Assembly (NCBI RefSeq): GCF_002005225.1
Contig: NZ_CP019724.1
Location: forward strand, 4,590,501 to 4,654,500
Direction: 5' to 3'
From: Streptomyces pactum
Lineage (GTDB): Bacteria; Actinomycetota; Actinomycetes; Streptomycetales; Streptomycetaceae
Length of the DNA: 64,000 nucleotides
Below, one piece after another: positions 35,624 to 43,643 of this stretch; the first letter of the stretch is position 1; every line of letters begins with the position of its first letter. Position numbers and translations under genes: made by a program. Under the pieces are notes generated by a model, which saw only the letters and a list, made by a program, of their open reading frames with translations, ran no database searches and was not told the origin of the DNA.

Positions 35624-37705
35624 TCATCGCCAGTCGACGACGATGCGGTTCAGCGGGGTGTCGAGGGCGAAGCGACCGGGGCGCTGCTCGATCTCGGGGG
35701 CGTCAAGGGGCTGGATCTCGAACGTGGCCTCACGGTCGCGGTAGTCGCGATCCCAGGTGCGGATGGCGTCGGCGACCCTCGCGACCAGTTCGTCACTGCC
35801 GGGGCCGTGGCCGATGACGCCGAACTCCCAGAGCTTGTCGCCCTCGGGGGTCTTCTCCTTCGACAGGCGCCGGGCGAGGTAGGTGACGGCGCCCTTGTCG
35901 ACGACTGCGGTCGACGAGGGGTAGGGGTCCTCGGTGAGCAGGGTGCCCTTGGCGCTCTGGGGGAACAGCATCCGGACAAGGCCGGAGGGGAGGGAGCAGG
36001 TGACAAACAGTTCCATCCACTCCGGTGACTCCATGGCGCGGACCGTCATGCCCGTCCACTCCTCGGTGCGCGGCTGGTCAAGCACGCCTGCGAGGGCATC
36101 TGCGTCGATGCTGAGCCCGGCGGGGGCCTGGAGTCGTACGGTGCCATCCGTGCTGAGCGGGATCACTCGGCGGTCGTCGTCGGCGATGCCCCGCCGAAGC
36201 GGCATGAAGGTGTTCATCTCACTGCCGAGGGACACCCACCGGCCGTCACGCTGCTCGTAGGCGATGGAGCGGGACACCGTGCCCTTGAGGCGTTGGGGCA
36301 CGAGGAGTCGGCCGCCGGGGGCGAGCTGCTGCAGCCAGGCGTGCGGTACGCCGTGCGCGCCGACGGTGGCGATGATCCGGTCGTACGGCGCTGTTTCGGC
36401 GTAGCCGAGTGCCCCGTCGCGGGTCACGGCCTCGGCGTTGGTGACTCCGGCGGCGGCGAGATGCGTGCGGGCGCCTTCCACGAGGTCGTCGTCGACGTCG
36501 AGGGTGGTCACGTGTCCGTTCTCGCCGACCAGGTGGGCGAGGAGACCGGCGTTGTATCCGGTGCCGGCGCCGAGTTCGAGGATGCGTTCGCCGGGCTGGG
36601 CTTCGAGCTGGTCCAGCATGAGGGCGACGACGCCGGGCTGGGAGGCGCAGGAGATGGACGTGCCGTCGGTGTCGTACTTGATGTGCACCGGTGCGTTGGC
36701 GTAGGCGTCTTCGAGTGACGCCTCGGGCACGAACACGTGGCGGGGCACGGTCCGCAGCGCGGTCTCGACGGCGGACGTGCGGGCGTGTCCGTCCGCGCGG
36801 AGCTGGTCGACCAGGGCGTTGCGGAGGCGCTCGGCGTCCGCCGTGGGGGTGGTGATCGTGTCGGTGTTCACCGCGCTGACGCTATCGATGTCGGCCGTTG
36901 CCTCGGTGGGCGATGCGGTGTGGTCACTCGTTCCCATGACTACCTCTCGTGCGATGTGGGACAGGGCGCTCTGGTCGTTCCGGAGGAGACCGGCGCGGTT
37001 GGCGTGGAAGATCACGTGGTGGGCGATGACGGCTCGCAGGCCGCGGGTGAGGGTGCCGCGGGCTGCGAGGTCGGCGAGCGTGGCGCCGGTCCGCTCGAAG
37101 GCGGTCACCCATTCCTTGTGCGCGTGGAGTGGGCTGCCCGGGTGGCAGAGGTTGTGGGCGTCGGCGGTCATGAGCTTGCGCATGGGCGGGGCCAGTTCGG
37201 CGGCTCGTTCGGGTGGTGGTGGATTGGTGGCTGGTCGAAGGGCTGCGACTTTCGCCCATACGTCGCCCTGTTCGAACCAGTCGAGTCCGGCGCCGCGCAT
37301 CAGGGCGCTCGCCAGCAGGACGGCGGTTTCCCGGCGTCCCAGGTGCATCGGGCTCGGCTGGTAGGTGAGCAGGTGGCGGGAGTCGCTGTGGAACAGTTCG
37401 TGGGCTGCGGCCATGGCCTCCGTGCCGCCGAACGCGTCGGTCTCGGGCTCGTAGACGCAGGGCAGGCACGACATGGCCACGCCGTCGTCGATGAGGTCGC
37501 TCAGGAGAGACTCGATGGCCGGGGAGGGCTTGTCCGCGAGGTAACGCAGCGGCCAGGGCTGCTTGTTCATGAACCACCAGCCGGTGAGCTGCCCGTCGGC
37601 CTCGGCCTCGATCAGAGCGGGGCCGAGGCGTTCGGCGATGGTGTGCCGGGCAGTCTCGCGGTCGCCGAAGGTGATGTTGTGCTGCTGCCAGCGGTCGGGA
37701 GGCAT
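35624..37705 (-). CDS. FxLD-system methyltransferase (thiopeptide-type domain + PCMT-like)
   Basis: The 693-aa protein is a fusion. Residues ~1-255 resemble the 'thiopeptide-type bacteriocin biosynthesis' (SpaB_C-like) domain: DRWQQHNITFGDRETARHTI, GWWFMNKQPWPLRYL, HELFHSDSRHLLTY. Residues ~295-490 are a protein-L-isoaspartate O-methyltransferase fold: ALRTVPRHVFVPEASLEDAY, SISCASQPGVVALMLDQL, SAM motif ILELGAGTGYNAGLL (375-389), DRIIATVGAHGVPHAWLQQL. A ~200-residue C-terminal domain follows. Related LanSA enzymes methylate a lanthipeptide Asp to form succinimide and isoAsp, which I infer for this precursor. Stop and next start in the operon are 20 bp apart. Confidence 0.87.
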   Translation of the reverse strand: MPPDRWQQHNITFGDRETARHTIAERLGPALIEAEADGQLTGWWFMNKQPWPLRYLADKPSPAIESLLSDLIDDGVAMSCLPCVYEPETDAFGGTEAMAAAHELFHSDSRHLLTYQPSPMHLGRRETAVLLASALMRGAGLDWFEQGDVWAKVAALRPATNPPPPERAAELAPPMRKLMTADAHNLCHPGSPLHAHKEWVTAFERTGATLADLAARGTLTRGLRAVIAHHVIFHANRAGLLRNDQSALSHIAREVVMGTSDHTASPTEATADIDSVSAVNTDTITTPTADAERLRNALVDQLRADGHARTSAVETALRTVPRHVFVPEASLEDAYANAPVHIKYDTDGTSISCASQPGVVALMLDQLEAQPGERILELGAGTGYNAGLLAHLVGENGHVTTLDVDDDLVEGARTHLAAAGVTNAEAVTRDGALGYAETAPYDRIIATVGAHGVPHAWLQQLAPGGRLLVPQRLKGTVSRSIAYEQRDGRWVSLGSEMNTFMPLRRGIADDDRRVIPLSTDGTVRLQAPAGLSIDADALAGVLDQPRTEEWTGMTVRAMESPEWMELFVTCSLPSGLVRMLFPQSAKGTLLTEDPYPSSTAVVDKGAVTYLARRLSKEKTPEGDKLWEFGVIGHGPGSDELVARVADAIRTWDRDYRDREATFEIQPLDAPEIEQRPGRFALDTPLNRIVVDWR

Positions 37706-37726
37706 AGAGGTCCTTCGGTCGGTGGA

Positions 37727-39001
37727 TCAAGCGATGAGGAGGCATGCGTCCCAGGCGGACTGGGGTGGTGCGGCGGTGCTGGGCGCGAGGAGGGCCAGGG
37801 CTATGCCGGCGGCGCCGTCGAGGAGGCCGGGGCCGCCTTCCTTGTCCTGAATGAGCGCCGTGGCCATGAGTTCGGGGTCAGTGCTTGGTGGGATGACCGC
37901 AGCCAGGAGGGCCGGGATCGCGGCTCGGAGTTTGTCTGCGGTTGAGGGGTGGGCGTCGTCGGCCGTACGCGCAGCGGTGTGGGCGAGGCCGGCGGACCCG
38001 TGGCAGAGGCCGTTGTCCGTCGTGGCCTTCAGCTGCTCGGGATCGGTGAGGGCCGCCACGAGCGCGTTCTCCGCGTCGATCTGGCGGCTGGCGTCGCCGA
38101 GGGCCAGCGCGGCAAGTTGCTGCGCGCGAGCGAGGCCGGCGGTGCCGTAGCACCAGGACGGCCGCCGGGGCGCGGACGGCGCGAGACGCCCCCTGCGCAG
38201 CTCGCCTTGAGTGATCCAGTACGGCCAGTCCGGTCCGCCATCGGCCTTCTGTTTCCAGCGGTCCAGCCAGGCCAGGATGGTGCGTACTGCTGCATGGTGC
38301 CCGTCGGTGACGGAGCCGTTCCGAGCGGCGAGGGCCAGGAGCGCGAGCACGCCGCCGATGCCGTGTGCCATACCGGTGTTGGCGTGTCCGCCGGGGAATC
38401 GGTCGTCCGGGCTGCCCGAGGGCCCGGTCTCCGCCCACCAGCCCGGCAGGGTCTCGCCGTGATGGGTGATCGGTTCGGTGAGGCGCACGCAGTAGTCGAG
38501 GACGGCGCGCATCGTGGAGCTGCCGGGGTCTCGGCGCAGTAGGTAGGCGCCGTATCCGGTGAGGCCCCGGATGGTGTCGAACTCGGCGAGCTGCGGCAGG
38601 CGTCCGGCGTCGATGCGGCGGTGTGCGGTGTCGAGACGGCGTCCGACGTCGACTGCGATCTGCCTGTCCATCGCGTCGAGGGCGCGCTGGTAGGAGCCGG
38701 GGAGGTGGTCGGCGGCGCAGGTCAGGGCGTGGGCGAAGGCGGGCACTCCGTAGAACGGGTGGCTGTCCGGGCCGCTGGTGAGCGGCTGCCGGGAGGCGGC
38801 GGCGAGCCAGTCGTGGGCGCGGTACCACGGGCCGTGGCCGTTCGCGGCCAGCTCGATGTGCAGGAGCGCGATTCCGGGCGGGCCGTAAGCAAGGTGCTGC
38901 CGGTCCGAGGTCAGCGTCCTGGAGGCGAGGCGCACGGTGTCGGGGTCGGCGAGCCGGGCGGCGATGGCGTGGACCAAGCCGAGCGCGGGGTGGGCGGTCA
39001 C
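37727..39001 (-). CDS. lanC: Lanthionine synthetase C family cyclase (LanC)
   Basis: The protein is 424 aa from GTG 39001, overlapping the lanB stop (GTGA) and preceded by GGGAGGG. LanC is a zinc enzyme that adds Cys thiols to dehydroamino acids, closing (methyl)lanthionine rings. Zinc ligands are visible as SWCYGTAGLARAQQLA (Cys) and NGLCHGSAGLAHTA (Cys-His). Other toroid repeats are GMAHGIGGVLALLALAARNG and GPGLLDGAAGIALALLAPS. Length is normal for stand-alone LanC. Translational coupling to lanB suggests balanced expression. Confidence 0.93.
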   Translation of the reverse strand: MTAHPALGLVHAIAARLADPDTVRLASRTLTSDRQHLAYGPPGIALLHIELAANGHGPWYRAHDWLAAASRQPLTSGPDSHPFYGVPAFAHALTCAADHLPGSYQRALDAMDRQIAVDVGRRLDTAHRRIDAGRLPQLAEFDTIRGLTGYGAYLLRRDPGSSTMRAVLDYCVRLTEPITHHGETLPGWWAETGPSGSPDDRFPGGHANTGMAHGIGGVLALLALAARNGSVTDGHHAAVRTILAWLDRWKQKADGGPDWPYWITQGELRRGRLAPSAPRRPSWCYGTAGLARAQQLAALALGDASRQIDAENALVAALTDPEQLKATTDNGLCHGSAGLAHTAARTADDAHPSTADKLRAAIPALLAAVIPPSTDPELMATALIQDKEGGPGLLDGAAGIALALLAPSTAAPPQSAWDACLLIA

Positions 39002-42000
39002 GAGGCCCTCCCACGGGTGCGGGCGGTCCAGGCCAGGGCGGCGGCGCGCGCCAAGTAGAGGCACACCTCTTCCTCCGGGAAGTTCACTGCGACGTGGCGC
39101 ACGAAGTGGACGTGGAGCAGGGAGGTCAGGACGTCGTCGACGGCGATGCCCTCGGTGTCCGGGCCAGGCAAGTGCGGCCGGTACGTGGTGAGCGCCGTAT
39201 CCCGGTCAGCCCATCCCGACACGATGGCGTCCCCGCCCGGGACATGGCGCATCGCCGCCCAGTTGTCGGACGGGTCGGCGAGCCGTACGGCGGCGGTGAA
39301 CTGCGGGCGCGGAACGGGAGCGGGGGTTTTCGGAGGGACGTGGTCGATCAGCCACCGCATCCCGGCTGCGGTGCTGCCGAGGAACGCGGAGGCGATGGCG
39401 ACGGTGTGGGCCGCCATCAGCGTGCGCTGACCGGGGCGCTGTGGCTGCGCGAGCTGGGCCAGGATGGCGCGCGAGTCCGCCCGGAAGACCTCCTCGGCCG
39501 CCTCCCAGGCGGTGCCGGAGCCCCAGCGGCCCATCTCCCGGTAGGAGGTGGGATAGCGCAGGTCAGCCAGCAGGCCGATGCTTCGTACCTCGTCGGCCCA
39601 AGCGCTCACCGTTCGGGCCGTGCCAGCAAAGGCTTCCGGGTCGGGGAGGGCGATGCGTACGCGGAGGTGCTGGTCCGGGTCGCGGAAGCGGATGAACCAC
39701 CATGGCGGGTTACCGAGTTGTTCGAGAAGGCCGGGCAAGTGCCGGGATAGCAAGACGTCTTGGCGGCGGGGGTCGCAGTACAGGGCGGCCAGAAGAACTG
39801 AGGACGCGGCAGGCGTCTGCATCTGGGTCGCCGACAGGACGCGGGCCCGGCTCGGGGTGGGCAGAGGCGGCCACGTCGGCGGTCGGGTCGCCTTGAGGGG
39901 AACTACGATCTCGTGGGCTCGCCCGCCGCACCAGCCGTACGCCTCTGGTTCCGGGGCTTCGACCAGCACAGTCAGGCGCGTGCGGTCGAGGTGTCTGCGC
40001 AGGAGCGCACGGTGGCCGGCCTCGTCGAGGTCGAGGAAGAGGCGCCGGTCATCCTCAACGAGGTAAACGCGGCGCGGCAGCCTCCGCCGGGCGCGCCAGG
40101 CAGCGAACGCGGCGTCCCACTCGACCAGAGAGCGGGCATGGCAGGGCAGTTCGGAGGCTTCCAGCCGCCACCGCGCCGGGGTCAGCACGATGCGGCCGTA
40201 CCGCAGACGCGGAAGGAACGGCATCGCCGCGGCGGCGCCCCAGTCGAAGACAGTGACCTGCGCGCACTGGGCGCGGGACAGTTCGGTGAGGAACCGCACC
40301 AGCGGCGGGGTGTGGGTGTGGAGGTTCAGCGCGTGCATCCCAATGGCCTCAACGCGGTGGCCTCGCTCGGGGACGGCGAGGTACATACGGCGGCCGTCGC
40401 ACCCCACCGCCAAGTCCTCCGAGGTGAGGACGGTGTCCTGCGGGGCACGGTGCTCCTGAAGGCTGATCACGGTGGGCAGGACCTGTGGGGAGCGGGTGAC
40501 GTGGGCGCTCTCGGGGAGCAGGGGCGGGAAGGAGAGCTGCGCGGGCATGGTGTTGCCGTCTGCGGCCGGGAGGTCAGCAAGCTCGGCGACCAGGGCCTCC
40601 CGGTCAGCAAGGGCCAGCACACTGAGGAATCGGCCCGTGGAGACGCCGGCGCCACGGGACACGCTCATGACCTCCAGCCGGAACCGCCCGCGCTGCAACT
40701 CCTCCAGGCTGGCCGCATGCACTCGCACCCCGATCTCCAGGTGCGGCGGCAGCCGAGGCTCGTCGGGCCCTACGTCCAGAGCCTCAATCTGTTGATCCGT
40801 GAGGATCACTTCGTCACGGCCGTCGAGCACAGCGGCCTGAGCCAGCCCTACGAGGGCGTCATCCCGAGCGGAGACACGGGGCCTGCGTGCGCCGGCCGGA
40901 GCGCCTGGGTAGCCGTCGGGATAGCCAGTGCCGCTGTCCGCGACGACCTCCGCGAGCGGCACCATCGTGCCGATGCCGTACCGCTCGTAGAACCGCTGGT
41001 GGTACTCGTTCCACGCGGCGGTCCCGTACGGGCGGATGCTCAAGTGGGTCAGGATGAGAGCGGCGCGCTCGATCTCTCGGGCGACCGTTTCCGGCAGAAC
41101 GATCTGCGCGTCGAGGCGGAGGTCGAGCGCGAGGGGGTGGCGACGCAGGCCGGGGGCGAGGTCTCGCATCTGCGCCGCGACTCTGTCCCGGCCGCCGTGC
41201 GTAGTGCACTTCTCCAAACCCGCCCGGATCGCGTGGAGTTCGCGTACGGTCTCCGCGACCGGGGCCAGGCTCCCGGCGTCGATCGCGTCGAGTTGGCCCA
41301 CCAGATACCCGAGGGCGTCGGTCTCGGTGCTCGGAGCGTGCAGGCCCGTGATCAGCACCCGCCGCCGGATCAGCTCCGCCAGCAGGTGACGCGCCTTCTC
41401 GGGACCGGCCTCAGGGAACTCCGCCTGGAGCTTGTCCACGAGGGTGCCGAACCGGATCGGCGCCCGGGTCCCGGCAAGGACTGCGCGCACCGGTCCGGTC
41501 AGGGCCAGAGACGCCTCGACCGCGCGAGTCCGGTCGTCTTGGACGTCGGGCTGGAACGGCACGATGAGCCGGTCTCCCCGGTACGTCACGGTGTTGTTGG
41601 CGACGACGGGCAGCCGTTCGAGGAGGTCCGGGCATGACTCCAACCACGCGACTACGGCAGCCAGCCACTCTGCCCCCGCGCGGCCGACGGCCACGTGTTC
41701 CTCGCCCCAGCCGGCCCGCGCCTGCGGGCCGAACTCCGCGGTGGCCACGCCGGCGAACAGGCCGAAGGGCGTGGCCCGGTGCTGGGCCCGCAGCAGGTAG
41801 CGGGCTACGGACAGCGCCGCGCGCTGCACATCGCGGCGGGCGGGATGCTCGGCCGTGCACAGGGCCCGTACCTGCGCGGCCAGGACCGGGCTGGAGTGCT
41901 GGAGTGCCTCGGCGACGTCCTTGTTCGCCCAGACCGCGCGTAGCCACGCCACAAGGGCGGACGAACCACTGGGCGAGCGGTCATCGAGGTCAGGGCATGG

Positions 42001-42081
42001 AGGAAATGGCAGCGAGGGCCGGGCCACGGCGCGCACGAGAGCAGTGGAACCGGTGCGGAACGCTGCGGGCGGAGCAACCAC
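38998..42081 (-). CDS. lanB: Full-length lantibiotic dehydratase (LanB)
   Basis: The protein is 1027 aa from GTG 42081, chosen because CGGAGG lies 6 bases upstream; the longer open frame upstream only shadows the precursor gene. The N-terminal ~750 residues are the glutamylation domain: LVRAVARPSLPF, QRAALSVARYLLRAQHRATP then FGLFAGVATAEFGP. The C-terminal ~280 residues are the elimination (SpaB_C) domain: LGNPPWWFIRFRDPDQHLRV and RYPTSYREMGRWGSGTAWEA. LanB dehydrates Ser/Thr using glutamyl-tRNA. It is separated from the precursor by an intercistronic hairpin. Confidence 0.93.
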   Translation of the reverse strand: MVAPPAAFRTGSTALVRAVARPSLPFPPCPDLDDRSPSGSSALVAWLRAVWANKDVAEALQHSSPVLAAQVRALCTAEHPARRDVQRAALSVARYLLRAQHRATPFGLFAGVATAEFGPQARAGWGEEHVAVGRAGAEWLAAVVAWLESCPDLLERLPVVANNTVTYRGDRLIVPFQPDVQDDRTRAVEASLALTGPVRAVLAGTRAPIRFGTLVDKLQAEFPEAGPEKARHLLAELIRRRVLITGLHAPSTETDALGYLVGQLDAIDAGSLAPVAETVRELHAIRAGLEKCTTHGGRDRVAAQMRDLAPGLRRHPLALDLRLDAQIVLPETVAREIERAALILTHLSIRPYGTAAWNEYHQRFYERYGIGTMVPLAEVVADSGTGYPDGYPGAPAGARRPRVSARDDALVGLAQAAVLDGRDEVILTDQQIEALDVGPDEPRLPPHLEIGVRVHAASLEELQRGRFRLEVMSVSRGAGVSTGRFLSVLALADREALVAELADLPAADGNTMPAQLSFPPLLPESAHVTRSPQVLPTVISLQEHRAPQDTVLTSEDLAVGCDGRRMYLAVPERGHRVEAIGMHALNLHTHTPPLVRFLTELSRAQCAQVTVFDWGAAAAMPFLPRLRYGRIVLTPARWRLEASELPCHARSLVEWDAAFAAWRARRRLPRRVYLVEDDRRLFLDLDEAGHRALLRRHLDRTRLTVLVEAPEPEAYGWCGGRAHEIVVPLKATRPPTWPPLPTPSRARVLSATQMQTPAASSVLLAALYCDPRRQDVLLSRHLPGLLEQLGNPPWWFIRFRDPDQHLRVRIALPDPEAFAGTARTVSAWADEVRSIGLLADLRYPTSYREMGRWGSGTAWEAAEEVFRADSRAILAQLAQPQRPGQRTLMAAHTVAIASAFLGSTAAGMRWLIDHVPPKTPAPVPRPQFTAAVRLADPSDNWAAMRHVPGGDAIVSGWADRDTALTTYRPHLPGPDTEGIAVDDVLTSLLHVHFVRHVAVNFPEEEVCLYLARAAALAWTARTRGRAS

Positions 42082-42113
42082 CAAGTACCTCCGTAGGCGA
42101 GGGGGCCGGGCGG

Positions 42114-42147
42114 CTGGTGCCGTCGCGTGGAGACGCGGCGGCACCAG
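42114..42147 (-). terminator. Intercistronic hairpin between lanA and lanB
   Basis: CTGGTGCCGTCGCGT pairs with ACGCGGCGGCACCAG (15 bp, one wobble) around GGAG, 23 bp after the precursor stop. It probably acts as a partial terminator that lets the precursor transcript outnumber the enzyme mRNA. Confidence 0.7.
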
Positions 42148-42170
42148 ACTGGGGTGATCTGGGGGCCGGG

Positions 42171-42350
42171 TCAGGCGACGTTGGTGGTGCAGGCGCCGCA
42201 GGTGGACCCGCAGTTGTCGTCGGTCAGGTTGACCAGGCCCGCCGGGTCGGCGATCTCGACGAGGGATACGTCCAGGTCGAAGCCGTCCGATGCCCCAGGG
42301 ATCTGCGGGCGTACTTCGGTGCGGCTGGGAACTACGGTGCTGCGCGTCAT
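42171..42350 (-). CDS. lanA: FxLD family lanthipeptide precursor
   Basis: The 59-aa peptide starts at ATG 42350, with AAGAGGAG 8 bases upstream. The leader contains the FxLD box SDGFDLDVSLVE (residues ~21-32). The C-terminal core region, after IADPAG, is LVNLTDDNCGSTCGACTTNV then A. Cys residues are at 47, 51 and 54; Thr43, Ser49, Thr50, Thr55 and Thr56 are possible dehydration sites, so up to three (methyl)lanthionine rings could form. Asp44-Asp45 and Asn46 are candidate sites for the isoAsp-type methyltransferase. Cleavage site and bioactivity are unknown; no dedicated protease or transporter is seen nearby. Confidence 0.9.
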   Translation of the reverse strand: MTRSTVVPSRTEVRPQIPGASDGFDLDVSLVEIADPAGLVNLTDDNCGSTCGACTTNVA

Positions 42351-42539
42351 GCTTCAACTCCTCTTAATCGTTGGGGTGTTACTGGGCTGGAGCGCCCACC
42401 AGGTGCCGCTGAGGGAGCGTTGCCACTCGGCTGCTCCCCGGACGGCTCCTGGCCGCCCGGCATGTGGGGACGTGCTCCGCGTAGGAAGTCCTCGCGGGGC
42501 GCCTGACTCAGGCCGGGAAGTCATGTACCGGGAGTCTGA

Positions 42540-42728
42540 TCAAGCGGATGCCGGTCGCCGCTCCATGAAGTAGGCGAGCGCCTGGGCCTTGAGGCGATCG
42601 AGGCACGGCTCGCAGGCGTAGAAGGGCGCGTGCTGCCCGTCCCACTGCACCGGGCCGAGCCACATCACCAGGACTCCGGTACGTCCGCAGCCGAGCCAGC
42701 AATCACCGGTGATCCACGGCCACTCCAT
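42540..42728 (-). CDS. Small CxxxC/CxxC protein
   Basis: The 62-aa protein starts at ATG 42728 with AAAGGGGA upstream. Cysteines occur as TGDCWLGCGRTG and FYACEPCLDRLKAQ, a four-Cys zinc-ribbon-like layout. It is the last gene of the minus-strand HATPase operon, 18 bp from the previous stop. Similar tiny Cys proteins accompany streptomycete HATPase/Xre gene pairs. Function unknown. Confidence 0.6.
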   Translation of the reverse strand: MEWPWITGDCWLGCGRTGVLVMWLGPVQWDGQHAPFYACEPCLDRLKAQALAYFMERRPASA

Positions 42729-42746
42729 GGAGGGACGTCCCCTTTC

Positions 42747-42959
42747 TCAGCTGGTCGGGATGGTCGATCTGGCGGCCTGACAGTTGGGAGCACAGGCCCA
42801 GAGCTGGAACGGCAGGCCCCGGTGGCGTATCTCGCCCAGCCGTCGACCGCTCGCTCCCAGCGGCCGAGCACAGAGGGCGCAGTCCATGGCCATCTGCTGG
42901 CGGGGCCGGAGCCGGGCGAGATCCGGAAGGGGCGAGGGTGCCGTGGCCGGGATACTCAC
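42747..42959 (-). CDS. Small Cys-pair protein coupled to the HATPase gene
   Basis: The 70-aa protein starts at GTG 42959, overlapping the HATPase stop codon (GTGA). It contains MAMDCALCARPLGASGRRL and PFQLWACAPNCQAARS, two Cys-x2/3-Cys pairs that could bind zinc. Translational coupling suggests it works with the ATP-binding protein. Function unknown. Confidence 0.6.
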   Translation of the reverse strand: MSIPATAPSPLPDLARLRPRQQMAMDCALCARPLGASGRRLGEIRHRGLPFQLWACAPNCQAARSTIPTS

Positions 42960-43402
42960 TCGCCACCCCCGGTGCGGAGTTCCGCCCAGACCTCTTTGCC
43001 CCAGGGGCGTCTGCCCGAGCCATGCAGGTCGTAGCCCCAGCGGTCGGCGACAGCATCGACGAGAAGCAGCCCACGCCCCGACTCGTCGTCGTCACCCGCC
43101 TGGCCGAGTATGGGCAGACGCGTCGGTTCCCGGTCCACGACCCCAACACGCACTCGTGTCGCGCTCGGCCGCCCGACCGTGAGGCGGATCTCGGGACACG
43201 GAGTGTGCCGGGCGGCGTTCGCGATCAGCTCCGTGACGATCAGCGCGGCACGGTCGGCGAGGCCATCGATGTGCCACACACCGAGGACGGCTCGGACGAG
43301 GTCGCGGCCGATCTCGGCCGTGGACGGCTCGCACGGGAAGGTCTGGCTGTACGTGGGGTGGCCGACGGAGAGGGCCTCAACTGGTGTTCTTAGACTCGTC
43401 AT
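42956..43402 (-). CDS. ATP-binding protein, anti-sigma-factor-like HATPase
   Basis: The protein is 148 aa from ATG 43402. It has the short GHKL/HATPase_c fold of the RsbW-like family common in Streptomyces: PSTAEIGRDLVRAVLGVWHI, ALIVTELIANAARHTPCPEI (N box), VGVVDREPTRLPIL (D box) and ESGRGLLLVDAVADRWGYDL (G2 box). Such proteins bind sigma or anti-anti-sigma partners, or pair with HTH regulators. It diverges from the TPR regulator gene across 241 bp, so the two may form a regulatory pair. Confidence 0.85.
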   Translation of the reverse strand: MTSLRTPVEALSVGHPTYSQTFPCEPSTAEIGRDLVRAVLGVWHIDGLADRAALIVTELIANAARHTPCPEIRLTVGRPSATRVRVGVVDREPTRLPILGQAGDDDESGRGLLLVDAVADRWGYDLHGSGRRPWGKEVWAELRTGGGE

Positions 43403-43643
43403 TGGGGTGGAGCCTTCGTGTCGTCTCGGCGCCCGGCCCACCCCCGCGGGGGAACCTCAGGGGCGGGCCGGGCCGTCAACAGCCGCCCGCACGGTGGGGC
43501 GCGGCGGGCGACCAGCACCCAGACAACTCCCTTTCCCCGCAGGCTGGTTAGGACGTTCAGGCACTCAGCCGACGGACCTGCCTAGGACGTTTTGACCTCT
43601 CCTTTACCTGGCGGGTGGGGATCGCGCGGACTACCGTGCCCGC
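43403..43643. promoter_or_regulatory. Divergent control region with TAGGACGTT direct repeats
   Basis: TAGGACGTT occurs at 43549-43557 and 43583-43591, 34 bp apart on the same strand, just upstream of the TPR regulator start. These are candidate operators or BldC/WhiJ-style sites. No gene is seen in the region. Confidence 0.5.

Noticed and set aside
42082..42357. Extending lanB upstream to an ATG at 42357
   Set aside because: That stretch overlaps the 59-aa FxLD precursor in another frame and encodes Arg/Pro-rich nonsense; GTG 42081 has a good ribosome site and begins the conserved LanB sequence.
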